The notes beneath the pieces are model-generated. The model saw nothing but the letters and a program-made list of their open reading frames with translations, was not told where the DNA came from and ran no database searches. Both the position numbers and the translations under genes were made by a program. Positions 25,097 to 33,561 of a stretch of 64,000 bases of DNA are shown here, in pieces. The stretch is from an uncultured Lachnospiraceae bacterium (GTDB taxonomy: Bacteria; Bacillota; Clostridia; Lachnospirales; Lachnospiraceae): the NCBI GenBank assembly GCA_900550235.1, contig URRQ01000001.1, positions 1-64,000 on the forward strand. Direction: 5' to 3'. The first letter of the stretch is position 1; every line of letters starts with the position of its first letter.

Positions 25097-26500
25097 TTAG
25101 GCAACCATCGTGTTTTTCTCTGTCCATCTTCCACGAAGGAGACGCACAAGGAAAATAATTCCACGAAATACCAGCTCTGCAGACATCGCTCCCCATACGC
25201 CAAGAATTCCCCATTTGTGTGCAAACAGAAGCACCGATAATACGCGCACTCCCCACATACTCAACAGATTTAAAAGGAATGGTCCTCTGCTGTCTCCGGC
25301 TCCTCGAAGAGCGCCGATCACTACGATGCTGACTGCAAAAAGCGGTTCAGAAAATGCAACAATACGTAACGCCTGAATACTTAAATCTATCACTTCACTG
25401 TCCGTTGTTAAAAATCCTGTCAAAATCGGCGCAAATGCAAACATCAAGACAGCCATAACCGTTACCAGGCCTGCACCTAAAATGGTGGTGCTGTATGCAA
25501 AACGCTTCGCCATATCTTTTCGCCTTGCTCCAATGCTCTGCCCCACAAGAGCCGTTGCCGCTGTCGCAACACCATAAGCCGGCAAATAGCAGATACTTTC
25601 CGTCTGTACCGCCACATAGTTCACCGCAACAGATACCGCTCCCATTCCTGTTACAATCGATGTCATTACAATCTGCGCCATGGAAAGCGTCACCCTCTCA
25701 AGCGCCGCCGGCATGGAAAGATTCACCGTGTTTTTCATACAAAGCTTTGTAAACTTCCACGTCTCATTACCGCGTAGGCGAAGCGGTCCTTCCTTTCGTA
25801 TTACAACAACGAGAAGCAGAATTGCTACACAGGCCTGTGCAAGTCCGGTTCCAAGAGCCGCTCCCTTAACCCCCAGTCCTGCTCCCGGTACTGTAAATCC
25901 GCCAATCTGTCTTGTCGGATAAATCAAGAAAAAGTTGAAAATCACATCAAAAAAGCACATTCCCACATTCATAACACTAGGCAGCATAATATTACCACTA
26001 CATCTTAGTACCGAAGAATACATGGCCGCTCCCATACTAAACGGCACGAACATTCCTACAATATTAAAATATGCTTTCGCATCCGCCTGTATCGCTTCTT
26101 CTGCCCCTAACCAAGACGGAAGCACCTGTCCAATTCCAACAGACAGGATTGCCAACGCAACTCCAAAAAAGAGATTAAACAGAATCGCCTGACAAAGTAC
26201 GTTCCTGCTCTCTTTTTCTTTTCCTGCGCCCAGATACTGGGCAATCTGTACCGAAAATCCAATACAAGCTGAACCGGTAATTCCATTGAGCAGCCAAATA
26301 CTGCTGGCAACAACACCGATCGCCGCTGTCGCTTTATATCCCAGCCCTCCTACCATGGCGGTATCGATGTAATTCATTAATGTCATCACAAGCTGCTCCA
26401 AAATCGCCGGAACAGAAAGCGCCACCACCAATTTATATTGATCCCTCATGGAAATCTTTTCGTTATTTCGCATGGCGGTACTCATCTGCAACATATCCAT
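25097..26500 (-). CDS. MATE family efflux transporter
   Basis: About 467 residues with twelve membrane helices in two MatE repeats. The N-terminal MNYIDTAMVGGLG and the centre SVAVNYVAVQTES fit the NorM/DinF-like group. It exports organic cations or drugs, coupled to Na+ or H+. The frame extends 52 codons further up into a palindromic repeat element, which is not coding. The ATG at 26500 follows AAAAGGAG by a reasonable distance, so I use it. It is the first gene of the operon with the reductase and acetyltransferase. Confidence 0.88.
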   Translation of the reverse strand: MDMLQMSTAMRNNEKISMRDQYKLVVALSVPAILEQLVMTLMNYIDTAMVGGLGYKATAAIGVVASSIWLLNGITGSACIGFSVQIAQYLGAGKEKESRNVLCQAILFNLFFGVALAILSVGIGQVLPSWLGAEEAIQADAKAYFNIVGMFVPFSMGAAMYSSVLRCSGNIMLPSVMNVGMCFFDVIFNFFLIYPTRQIGGFTVPGAGLGVKGAALGTGLAQACVAILLLVVVIRKEGPLRLRGNETWKFTKLCMKNTVNLSMPAALERVTLSMAQIVMTSIVTGMGAVSVAVNYVAVQTESICYLPAYGVATAATALVGQSIGARRKDMAKRFAYSTTILGAGLVTVMAVLMFAFAPILTGFLTTDSEVIDLSIQALRIVAFSEPLFAVSIVVIGALRGAGDSRGPFLLNLLSMWGVRVLSVLLFAHKWGILGVWGAMSAELVFRGIIFLVRLLRGRWTEKNTMVA

Positions 26501-26529
26501 ATCTCTCATTCTCCTTTTCACATTCTGCA

Positions 26530-26682
26530 TGCGCAATGGCGCAATATGCACTTCGTACATATTGTACCATGACCGTAGAGCGGTCATGGTGCCTCTAGCG
26601 GATGCGCAGCGACTTTCTGCGGTTCCGCAGAAATCGCAATATGCGCAATGGTACAATATGCACTTCGTACATATTGTACCAT
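26530..26682. repeat. multi-hairpin intergenic repeat element
   Basis: A 41-nt unit occurs twice in direct orientation (26530-26570 and 26642-26682) with two mismatches; its last 29 nt are identical. The second copy folds as a 12-bp perfect hairpin (26649-26660 with 26670-26681). Between the copies are two more perfect hairpins, a 10-bp one (26566-26575 with 26581-26590) and a 9-bp one (26614-26622 with 26625-26633). No transposase is nearby. It looks like a MITE or structured dispersed repeat. Confidence 0.85.
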
Positions 26683-26708
26683 ATCCCCATCAAGTATTCT
26701 ATATAATT

Positions 26709-26779
26709 CGAAACTGTATATATTTGATATTGACAGTTATTACAGTTTCGTATATACTGTACTTGTAAGATATATACAG
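26709..26779 (+). promoter_or_regulatory. GntR-ABC operon promoter with flanking inverted-repeat operators
   Basis: A near-perfect sigma-A promoter: TTGACA (26730-26735), 17 nt, TATACT (26753-26758). It is bracketed by CTGTATATAT (26714-26723) and its exact inverse ATATATACAG (26770-26779). A second inverted pair, CGAAACTGT (26709-26717) and ACAGTTTCG (26742-26750), overlaps the spacer. These are probable operators for the YtrA-type regulator encoded directly downstream. Confidence 0.75.
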
Positions 26780-26832
26780 ATAACAAAAATAATATATCAA
26801 ATTATACGCGTATTTAGAAAGATGGTATCATT

Positions 26833-27210
26833 ATGGAAATTATTTTAACAAACACAAGTACAAAACCTATCTATGAGCAGATTACTTCTCAGATTAAAGA
26901 AATGATCTTGAAAGGAGAATTAAAGCCGGGAGATCCGATGCCTTCTATGAGAAAACTTGCAAAAGATCTGCATGTCAGTGTCATCACTACACAAAGAGCC
27001 TATGATGACCTTGTAAAAGATGGGTTTATTATCACGATTCCGGCAAAAGGAACTTTTGTCTCTGCCGAAAATCAAGATTTTATCCGAGAGGAAAATCTAA
27101 GAAAGATCGAACATTTACTAACAACCACCTGTGAGCTTGCCAAACAAAACGGACTTCCATTAGAAGAACTGCAACGCACGCTTACACTGATCTATACGGA
27201 GGAATTATAA
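26833..27210 (+). CDS. GntR-family (YtrA subfamily) transcriptional repressor
   Basis: 125 residues. The N-terminal winged helix-turn-helix reads PIYEQITSQIKEMILKGELKPGDPMPSMRKLAKDL in consecutive motifs. The short ~50-residue C-terminal helical tail defines the YtrA subgroup, which has no large effector domain. It overlaps the ABC ATPase start by one base. YtrA-type genes usually repress their own ABC operon and respond to cell-wall-active compounds; here the promoter carries matching inverted repeats. Confidence 0.9.
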   Translation: MEIILTNTSTKPIYEQITSQIKEMILKGELKPGDPMPSMRKLAKDLHVSVITTQRAYDDLVKDGFIITIPAKGTFVSAENQDFIREENLRKIEHLLTTTCELAKQNGLPLEELQRTLTLIYTEEL

Positions 27211-28076
27211 TGGAACATGCAATCCAAATTCGAAATTTATCAAAATCCTATAATGACTTTCAACTTAAAAATCTATCGCTTGACGTTCCAAGCGGAACCG
27301 TTATGGGATTGATCGGAGCCAACGGCGCCGGAAAGTCTACCCTTATCAACTCCATTCTCGGTCTGCACAATGCTGACTATGAAAAACTCTCCATTCTCGG
27401 AAAAGATTTACGAACCGAGGAAAAGGAGATCAAAGAAGAAATTGCCGTTATTTTTGATGTCACACATTATAATTTGGAATTTACGCCTGCATTTATCGGG
27501 AAACTTTTGTCCAAATTTTATAAAAATTGGGATCAAAATACATATGAATATTATTTGAAAAAGTTTGACCTTCCATTAGGAAAAAAGCTCAAGCAATTTT
27601 CCAAAGGAATGAAGATGAAGTTGGAATTTGCTGCTGCATTCAGCCATCATCCAAAGCTTCTGATCTTAGATGAGGCAACCAGCGGATTAGATCCTATTTT
27701 CCGCGAAGAAATATTAGACATCATTCGCGAATACACCGAAGATGAGGATCACACCGTGCTTCTCTCTTCACACATCACAAGTGATTTGGACAAAATTGCA
27801 GATTATATCGCATTCATCCACGAAGGTAAGCTTTTGTTCGTAAAAACCTATGATGAGATCCAAGAGAATCTCGGCATTCTCCATTGCGGAAAAGACATAT
27901 TAGACGCTTTAAATCCTGACGATATTATTGCTTATCGGAAGGAAGCTTACGGATATCGAATCATGATACAGAACAAGCAGGAGCTTTGTAGAATTTTTCA
28001 GGATTTGAAGATTGAAAACGCATCCATCGAAGACTTGATGCTGTTCTATGTGAAGGGAGAGAAAGTGACATGTTAG
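27210..28076 (+). CDS. ABC transporter ATPase (YtrB/BcrA-like)
   Basis: 288 residues. Walker A GANGAGKST is near 37-45, a degenerate signature FSKGMK near 131, Walker B LLILDEA, then the switch region SSHITSD. It pairs with the permease gene overlapping its 3' end. Such GntR-ATPase-permease sets are associated with envelope stress or antibiotic efflux; the substrate is unknown. Confidence 0.92.
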   Translation: MEHAIQIRNLSKSYNDFQLKNLSLDVPSGTVMGLIGANGAGKSTLINSILGLHNADYEKLSILGKDLRTEEKEIKEEIAVIFDVTHYNLEFTPAFIGKLLSKFYKNWDQNTYEYYLKKFDLPLGKKLKQFSKGMKMKLEFAAAFSHHPKLLILDEATSGLDPIFREEILDIIREYTEDEDHTVLLSSHITSDLDKIADYIAFIHEGKLLFVKTYDEIQENLGILHCGKDILDALNPDDIIAYRKEAYGYRIMIQNKQELCRIFQDLKIENASIEDLMLFYVKGEKVTC

Positions 28077-28717
28077 GAATTATTTTAAAAGACTATTATG
28101 AAACATTTTGTATCAAAAAGAACCTTTGGGGGATGATATTCGGCTTTGGCTGTATTGCGTTGCTCTCTGTTTTCCTAAAAAACTTTTACAGCTTTTGTCT
28201 TCTTGTAACAATCGTTCTTCCGATGATTGGATGTTCTCCATTACAGTACGCAATGGAACAGGATGATATTTCCAAATTTGATGATATCCTCCTAACCTTC
28301 CCAATAACCAAAAAAGAGATTGTGTTCTCGCAGTTTGCAGCCTGCCTGTCCTTTTGCGGAATCACTTCTTTCTTAGCGCTTGTAGAAACCTTTGTCTATG
28401 TATATATACATAAATGCACAGATTTACAAACTGGTCTCTTCTTATGGGCGTTTGGCATCATCCTCTCTATTGCTGTTTTAGCAGTTGTAAATATCGGATT
28501 TTTTGCACTTGGCAACAAAAAGGGAACGATTCTTTATATGGCCTTCGTTATCATCATTGCACTCGGATATGCTATCAGTTATTGGAATTTTGATTTTTCC
28601 TGGATTTTCAAGATGAATAAAATCCTTCTGCTTCTCATAGCTTTCGCAATTTCGATTCTTATGCTGCTATTGAGTTACATGGCATGTGTGAAGATATATA
28701 CACGAAAGCATTCATGA
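28070..28717 (+). CDS. ABC-2 type permease subunit
   Basis: 215 residues with six predicted membrane helices, matching the ABC2_membrane_5 type seen beside YtrA-regulated ATPases. It contains the family stretch MEQDDISKFDDILLTFPITKKEIVFSQ (a cytoplasmic loop after helix 2). The ATG overlaps the ATPase gene by 7 nt. It is the last gene of the operon, followed by a terminator. Confidence 0.85.
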   Translation: MLGIILKDYYETFCIKKNLWGMIFGFGCIALLSVFLKNFYSFCLLVTIVLPMIGCSPLQYAMEQDDISKFDDILLTFPITKKEIVFSQFAACLSFCGITSFLALVETFVYVYIHKCTDLQTGLFLWAFGIILSIAVLAVVNIGFFALGNKKGTILYMAFVIIIALGYAISYWNFDFSWIFKMNKILLLLIAFAISILMLLLSYMACVKIYTRKHS

Positions 28718-28749
28718 TTTCCACATCCCTGAACGACCACTCACTATTT

Positions 28750-28785
28750 TATTGGGACGGGTTTTCACCCGTCCCCAAACTTTCT
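28750..28785. terminator. bidirectional terminator between ABC permease and CocE genes
   Basis: A 9-bp GC-rich perfect stem (28754-28762 with 28767-28775) with T-rich sequence on both strands, between convergent genes. Its GGGAC/GTCCC core recalls, but does not match, the RAYT palindromes. Confidence 0.8.
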
Positions 28786-28786
28786 C

Positions 28787-30811
28787 TTATTTTTCCACAA
28801 CCAACTCTACATAGGAGCGATATGGCGCTTCTTGATGTACTTGAATATTTGCAATCTGTTTTTCGGTACTATTAAATCCCTCTTTTGTGTTACTGTTTGG
28901 GAAAATAAAGTTTTTCGCGCTGGAAGTAACACTAAAACGCAATCTGTGTCCCGGAAGAAATGTATTGGATATTTTCGTTGTACGAATCGGGATCTCATAG
29001 ACTCCATCCGCTTCCATATATTCCGGTTTTTCAAAACCATTTCTATATTTTGCGCTAATCAAACCGTCTGCGAGTTTCACAGATTTTCCGTGTTCATCAA
29101 CATCCATTATACGGAACACAAAATCCGTATCCGGACAATCACAGGATACAAATAAATGAACCTTTGCATCTCCGGTCACGGTTAATGGCTCTGTCAAAAT
29201 TTCTGTAGAATACAGCAGATAATCTTCTCTCTTCTCTTCTTCCGTATAATCCTCCGGAACTTCAATCTCATTTTCTGACATATCTATGATATGAGTTGCC
29301 GGATTTTCCGGATCATAAGTATAACAATCCCATTCCCCTTCCAAATAGAACCGTTTCACTTCTCCACATTCAGGAGGCCAATTCTCTGCAGTTTTCCACT
29401 GATTATCTCCCAAAGTATAATATTCTACTGTTGGTGTTTTTTCAATTCCATTGTCTACACCACGCAGAAAATGTTCCAGCCACATCATGCAGACAATATC
29501 CAAGTCGTATCGGAGTGCATCTTCACCCATATAGACGCCGTGAAGATCATAATCTGCATTTCCACTATGTTTCCATGGACCAAGAATTGTCTTCCATGTT
29601 CCTTCCGGCCAATCTTTCACAAGATCAAGCGCTTCCGTCGTACCCATACCGTTGTCATCAAACCATCCAGACATGATCAAAGCCGGAACCGGTTTCCCCG
29701 CATAACGTTCTTTCCAACTTGACCTCTTCCACAGTTCATCCATATCCGGATGCTGAAGCCATTCTGTTAAAAATGGAATTTCTTTTCCAAGAGCCTGCGA
29801 AGGTATCATTTCCAATGGTCTAATATCCAAAACCTCATCCCAATCGTCTCGAACCATCCGATCATCTCTCATCCTCTGCTCCGACATGGCAAACGCCCAC
29901 GCAAGCATTCCGGAAGTGAAACATCCACCTCGTCTCGGTAAATCTCCAAAAGCACTCCCTGCACATACACTGCTTAAAATTGCTTTCAAATGTGGATTTC
30001 CACTTGCCGCTGCCGCCCATTGCACATATCCAAGGTAAGATCCACCTGTCATGGCAACCTGACCGTCGCTCCATTCCTGTGTCGCAATCCAGTCAAGCGT
30101 ATCATCACCATCTTCAATCTCATAGTAATTCGGCTGCCATGTTCCTGTGCTGTCTTCCCTGCCTCTTGTGTCCTGAATCACAACCGCATATCCTCTCTGT
30201 ACAAAACGGAAATACTGTTCCGCACGATCACCCTTTCCATATGGCGTTCTGATTAAAACAGACGGTACTCGTTCCAATCCCTTCCTACCTGTCGGTAAAT
30301 ACACATCTGTTGCCAGTTTTTCTCCATCCCGTGTTTCTACAAAAAAAGTACCCAACGGACACACTTTTGCAGGTTTCTCTGTATACGCTTGTTTCCATTT
30401 TGAAAGAATTGTTCTGTCTTCTTCTCCATCTTTTACAAGAACAGCTGCATAGTCTCTTCCACTCATCAATACCGCATATATTCCATCTTCATCATAGAAT
30501 AAATCTTTCGGAAATTTCTTCTCCCTCTGAAAATATGTTTCATTTCTCCGATTGGTAAACTTCTCTCCCTTGGAAGTTGTAAATTCTCTTTCTCCTTGTT
30601 TAACCAAATTAGTATACTCTTCTTTCCCTTGAAAAAAATCAAGTAGACTTCTGCTACACAACTTCACGAAATAAGCATCTTCCTCGCTTGTAAATCTCTC
30701 TTTTGGAAACCATTCGCCCTGTATCGCATCAAGTCTCTCTACATATACTTCCTCGCCTTCTTCATAAAACTTTCCATATTGAATTCCAGACAAATAAAAA
30801 TTCCACTGCAT
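28787..30811 (-). CDS. CocE/NonD family (X-Pro dipeptidyl-peptidase-like) serine hydrolase
   Basis: 674 residues. The alpha/beta-hydrolase part starts near residue 150 with ATDVYLPTGRKGLERVPSVLIRTPYGK. Nucleophile Ser lies in TGGSYLGY, Asp in SGWFDDNG and His in GPWKHSG. A jelly-roll C-terminal domain follows (DFVFRIMDVDEHG, LPGHRLRF). The family cleaves acyl esters or X-Pro peptides. There is no signal peptide. AAAAAGGAG fixes the start at 30811 rather than the upstream in-frame ATG. The N-terminal ~140 residues are an extra domain I do not recognise. Confidence 0.88.
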   Translation of the reverse strand: MQWNFYLSGIQYGKFYEEGEEVYVERLDAIQGEWFPKERFTSEEDAYFVKLCSRSLLDFFQGKEEYTNLVKQGEREFTTSKGEKFTNRRNETYFQREKKFPKDLFYDEDGIYAVLMSGRDYAAVLVKDGEEDRTILSKWKQAYTEKPAKVCPLGTFFVETRDGEKLATDVYLPTGRKGLERVPSVLIRTPYGKGDRAEQYFRFVQRGYAVVIQDTRGREDSTGTWQPNYYEIEDGDDTLDWIATQEWSDGQVAMTGGSYLGYVQWAAAASGNPHLKAILSSVCAGSAFGDLPRRGGCFTSGMLAWAFAMSEQRMRDDRMVRDDWDEVLDIRPLEMIPSQALGKEIPFLTEWLQHPDMDELWKRSSWKERYAGKPVPALIMSGWFDDNGMGTTEALDLVKDWPEGTWKTILGPWKHSGNADYDLHGVYMGEDALRYDLDIVCMMWLEHFLRGVDNGIEKTPTVEYYTLGDNQWKTAENWPPECGEVKRFYLEGEWDCYTYDPENPATHIIDMSENEIEVPEDYTEEEKREDYLLYSTEILTEPLTVTGDAKVHLFVSCDCPDTDFVFRIMDVDEHGKSVKLADGLISAKYRNGFEKPEYMEADGVYEIPIRTTKISNTFLPGHRLRFSVTSSAKNFIFPNSNTKEGFNSTEKQIANIQVHQEAPYRSYVELVVEK

Positions 30812-30833
30812 AGCTTTATAACTCCTTTTTCTT

Positions 30834-31688
30834 TTATCGTAGCAGAAAATCAATGCAATCTAGCAACTCCTGCTTTTTCTCCGGCAACATTCCCACCAAA
30901 GTATACAGATTTAACACCGTCGTATCTTCAAACAGACAATTTTCTACCGTAAGATTTTGAATCAGAACTCTTTCTTCTGCCAGAATCTCTTTAGGTGTCA
31001 TCATATCAAACAGCCCTTTCTTATACTCCTTATAAAGCGGCGTATCTTCCCAAAGTTTCAATTTCAAACACCATATATTCTTCGGATGCACTTTATTCAG
31101 CAGTCTTGCAGTCTCTACTGCATGAAGATTAGAAAATGTTTTTCCTCCCAGTCCCATAATAATTGTTACGTAGTAATCAATACCTGCCCGATCCAATCTG
31201 CGAAATGCTTCCACCATTTCAAACGATGTAACTCCTTTATTCATATGCAACAATATGGAATCCGAACCCGACTCTACTCCAATATGCAATGCCCGAAGAC
31301 CTCTCTCGTAAAGAAGCTGTAATTCTTCGTCTGTTTTTCTTAAAACATCATCTACACGCGCATACATTGCAACTTCCTTTGCCCACGGCATATACCGATC
31401 ACGTAAATCCAAAATCTCACACAATTTTTCGCAACTCATCACAAATGCATTCTCACCCAAGAAAAAAATGCGTTGCGTTTGTGGATGAAATTGGCTCAGT
31501 ATAAAAATATTCTGTTCAATCTTCTCAATCGGATGAATCTGAAACTTATCCTTGGCAAAATCACAAAACCTACATTGATGCCAGCTACACCCCAACGCCA
31601 CTTCTAACGGCGCACTCTTCTCTTCATGAGGCGGGATATAAATCGTCTCGTGAGAAAATATAGAAGCATAAATCTCTTCATTTGTCAT
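30834..31688 (-). CDS. radical SAM protein, function unknown
   Basis: 284 residues from the ATG at 31688, which follows a strong GGAGG. It has radical SAM motif CSWHQCRFC, then the barrel with GLRALHIGVESGSDSILLHMNKG, typical of the COG1032/Elp3-like branch. There is no B12-binding domain and no second Cys cluster. The substrate is not predictable from context; it lies 22 nt upstream of the CocE hydrolase and could be co-transcribed with it. Confidence 0.85.
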   Translation of the reverse strand: MTNEEIYASIFSHETIYIPPHEEKSAPLEVALGCSWHQCRFCDFAKDKFQIHPIEKIEQNIFILSQFHPQTQRIFFLGENAFVMSCEKLCEILDLRDRYMPWAKEVAMYARVDDVLRKTDEELQLLYERGLRALHIGVESGSDSILLHMNKGVTSFEMVEAFRRLDRAGIDYYVTIIMGLGGKTFSNLHAVETARLLNKVHPKNIWCLKLKLWEDTPLYKEYKKGLFDMMTPKEILAEERVLIQNLTVENCLFEDTTVLNLYTLVGMLPEKKQELLDCIDFLLR

Positions 31689-31754
31689 GGAACCACCTCC
31701 TGTCTCTTTACCATCATCATACCAGTTCCATATATACACCGCAACAGAAAAAGG

Positions 31755-31783
31755 TTGTGCTTCTTCTGAAAATAGGTTATAAT
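31755..31783 (+). promoter_or_regulatory. promoter of the mgtE leader transcript
   Basis: TTGTGC (31755-31760), 17 nt, TATAAT (31778-31783). This puts the start near 31790 and gives an untranslated region of about 310 nt before mgtE. Confidence 0.6.
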
Positions 31784-31819
31784 GAACGAGTCATTTGAAA
31801 CAAACAACAAAAATAATTA

Positions 31820-32027
31820 AAGTGAGGTGAGATCATGGACGGTAGTAGTAGTCGAAGTACGGATAAGGTATTCCAACAATTGCAAAAAGAAATCGACATC
31901 AGGCTGTCTGTGATCTGATTTTATCTGTATGCATATAGATTAGAATACCATTGTCTGTTCCAACAAAGTACTACATAAACAAATGCGAGTGTAGCATATC
32001 TTTTGTACAAACGGCAATGGATTTTTT
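31820..32027 (+). promoter_or_regulatory. structured mgtE leader with terminator: candidate Mg-responsive element
   Basis: The leader forms a 13-bp stem (31830-31842 with 31904-31916). GGTATTC (31867-31873) in its loop can pair with GAATACC (31943-31949) outside, a pseudoknot-like pairing. That second strand overlaps CCATTG (31948-31953), which pairs with CAATGG (32015-32020) followed by six Ts, an intrinsic terminator. Such mutually exclusive pairings suggest a riboswitch or attenuator. Fragments (GTGAGGTGA, AATCGACATCAGG) recall the M-box, but the M-box core is not convincingly present. Confidence 0.55.
31835..31918 (+). CDS. possible 27-residue leader peptide upstream of mgtE
   Basis: A 28-codon frame with a purine-rich GTGAGGTGA ribosome binding site 5 nt before its ATG. 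The peptide starts MDGSSSRSTDK and ends IRLSVI. Start and stop regions sit on opposite strands of the 13-bp leader stem, so translation would disrupt that stem. It may instead be a chance frame within an RNA aptamer. Confidence 0.4.
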   Translation: MDGSSSRSTDKVFQQLQKEIDIRLSVI

Positions 32028-32102
32028 ATGCCCTTTTTTAGCGATAAACTTGATTGCTATGCCCGCCTTTGCCCAAATGAACTTGTAAAGGAGGACAATG
32101 AA

Positions 32103-33509
32103 ATGACAACAAACACAACATTAAATACAACACCAACAGGATACAGCTTAGAAATCGCAGAGTTGATCCGAAGCAATTTGACCCCAAAAAGAATGCAGGA
32201 AAAATTATCTTCTTACCATGAAAATGATATTGCATCAACTTTAGAGCTGTTGACTAAAAGTGAACGAACAAAACTTTATCAAATATTGGAATCTGAAACA
32301 TTGGCAGATATCTTAGAGTATTCTGATCACATGGTAGAATATGTGCAAGAACTTACTCTACGTAAAAAGATTGACGTTTTTTCTCGAATGGAAACTTCTG
32401 ATGTCGTAGAAGTATTGCGTCAATTAGAGAAAGGAGAACGCGAAACTTTGATCGACCTTCTCAATCCGGAAGTGCGTTCCGAAGTAAAGTTATTAAGTTC
32501 TTTTGACGAAGATGAAATCGGAAGCGTCATGTCTACCAATTATATTATGGTTTCAGACCACGCATCTGTAAAAGAAGCGATGTCAGAACTGATCCGGCAA
32601 GCAGCCGAAAATGACAACATCAGTACGATCTATGTAGTTGACCAGTATGGAACTTTTTATGGATCCATCGACTTAAAAGATTTGATCATCGCTCGAGAAG
32701 GTACCGATCTAAAAGGAATTATGACTTGCTCTTATCCATACGTTTATGCACGCGCTTCCATTGAGGATTGTATACCACAGCTTATGGATTACTCCGAAGA
32801 CTCTATTCCGGTATTAGACAACGACAACAAATTAATTGGAGCGATCACTGCCCGGGATTTGGTAGAAGTTGTAGGTGATGAATTAAATGAAGATTACGCA
32901 AAACTCGCCGGTCTTTCCGCTGAGGAAGATTTGGAAGAACCGATTCGTCTTAGTGTAAAAAAACGTCTTCCATGGCTTTTCGTTCTGCTTGCCATGGGGC
33001 TTGGAGTTTCAGCAACAGTAGGACTCTTCGAATCTATTGTTGCCCAACTTCCGGTCATCATGTGTTTCCAATCTCTGATTTTGGATATGGCCGGTAATGT
33101 CGGAACTCAATCTCTTGCCGTTGCTATCCGTGTGCTCATGGATAAGCAGATTACCGGAAAACAAAAAGCTACATTGATCCTGAAAGAATCTCGTGTCGGA
33201 TTAGCCAACGGTCTAATCCTTGGAATTCTTTCTTTCATTGTAATCGGTGTTTACTTAGTTCTAAAAGGTAATGCTATCTCTTTTGCCTTTGCAGTTTCCG
33301 GTTGCTTAGGAGCTGCCATGGTACTTGCCATGCTGATTTCTTCATTATCCGGTACAATGATTCCGATTTTCTTCCAAAAAATCGGTGTGGACCCTGCAGT
33401 AGCATCTGGTCCACTTATTACAACTGTCAATGACCTGGTTGCCGTGATTTCTTATTATGGATTATCATGGATTATCTTAATCAATATGATGCATCTTGGC
33501 GCATAAATA
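32103..33509 (+). CDS. mgtE: MgtE magnesium channel/transporter
   Basis: 467 or 468 residues from the ATG that follows AAAGGAGG; the frame is open 25 codons up but without a site. The N-terminal helical MgtE_N domain (about 20-125) is followed by two CBS domains (about 130-250, with YVVDQYGTFYGSIDL). Five membrane helices follow (from about 290), including the conserved MAGNVGTQSLAVAIR pore segment and the PLITTVNDLVAV helix. It mediates Mg2+ uptake, gated by Mg2+ binding to the cytosolic domains. The long leader implies transcriptional control as well. Confidence 0.95.
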
Positions 33510-33511
33510 AA

Positions 33512-33557
33512 AGAAAAGCCGATTTCCCTTGTAAGTTCAAAGGATTTCGGCTTTTAC
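33512..33557. terminator. bidirectional terminator between mgtE and guaA
   Basis: AAAAGCCGA (33514-33522) pairs with TCGGCTTTT (33547-33555), and T/A tails serve both strands. It separates convergent genes. Confidence 0.85.
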
Positions 33558-33561
33558 TATA

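Noticed and set aside
26595..26786. 63-residue minus-strand frame upstream of the MATE gene
   Set aside because: It is a translation of the palindromic repeat element, and its repeated WYNMYEVHI-type words come from the direct repeat.
28750..28785. Another copy of the RAYT palindrome
   Set aside because: It shares only GGGAC/GTCCC; the GTAG core and the accompanying GCAAAAAGGGACA block are absent, so it is treated as a terminator.
31820..31960. Calling the mgtE leader a standard M-box riboswitch
   Set aside because: Only short word matches to the M-box are visible and the expected core pairings could not be laid out by eye. Left as an unclassified leader pending a covariance scan.
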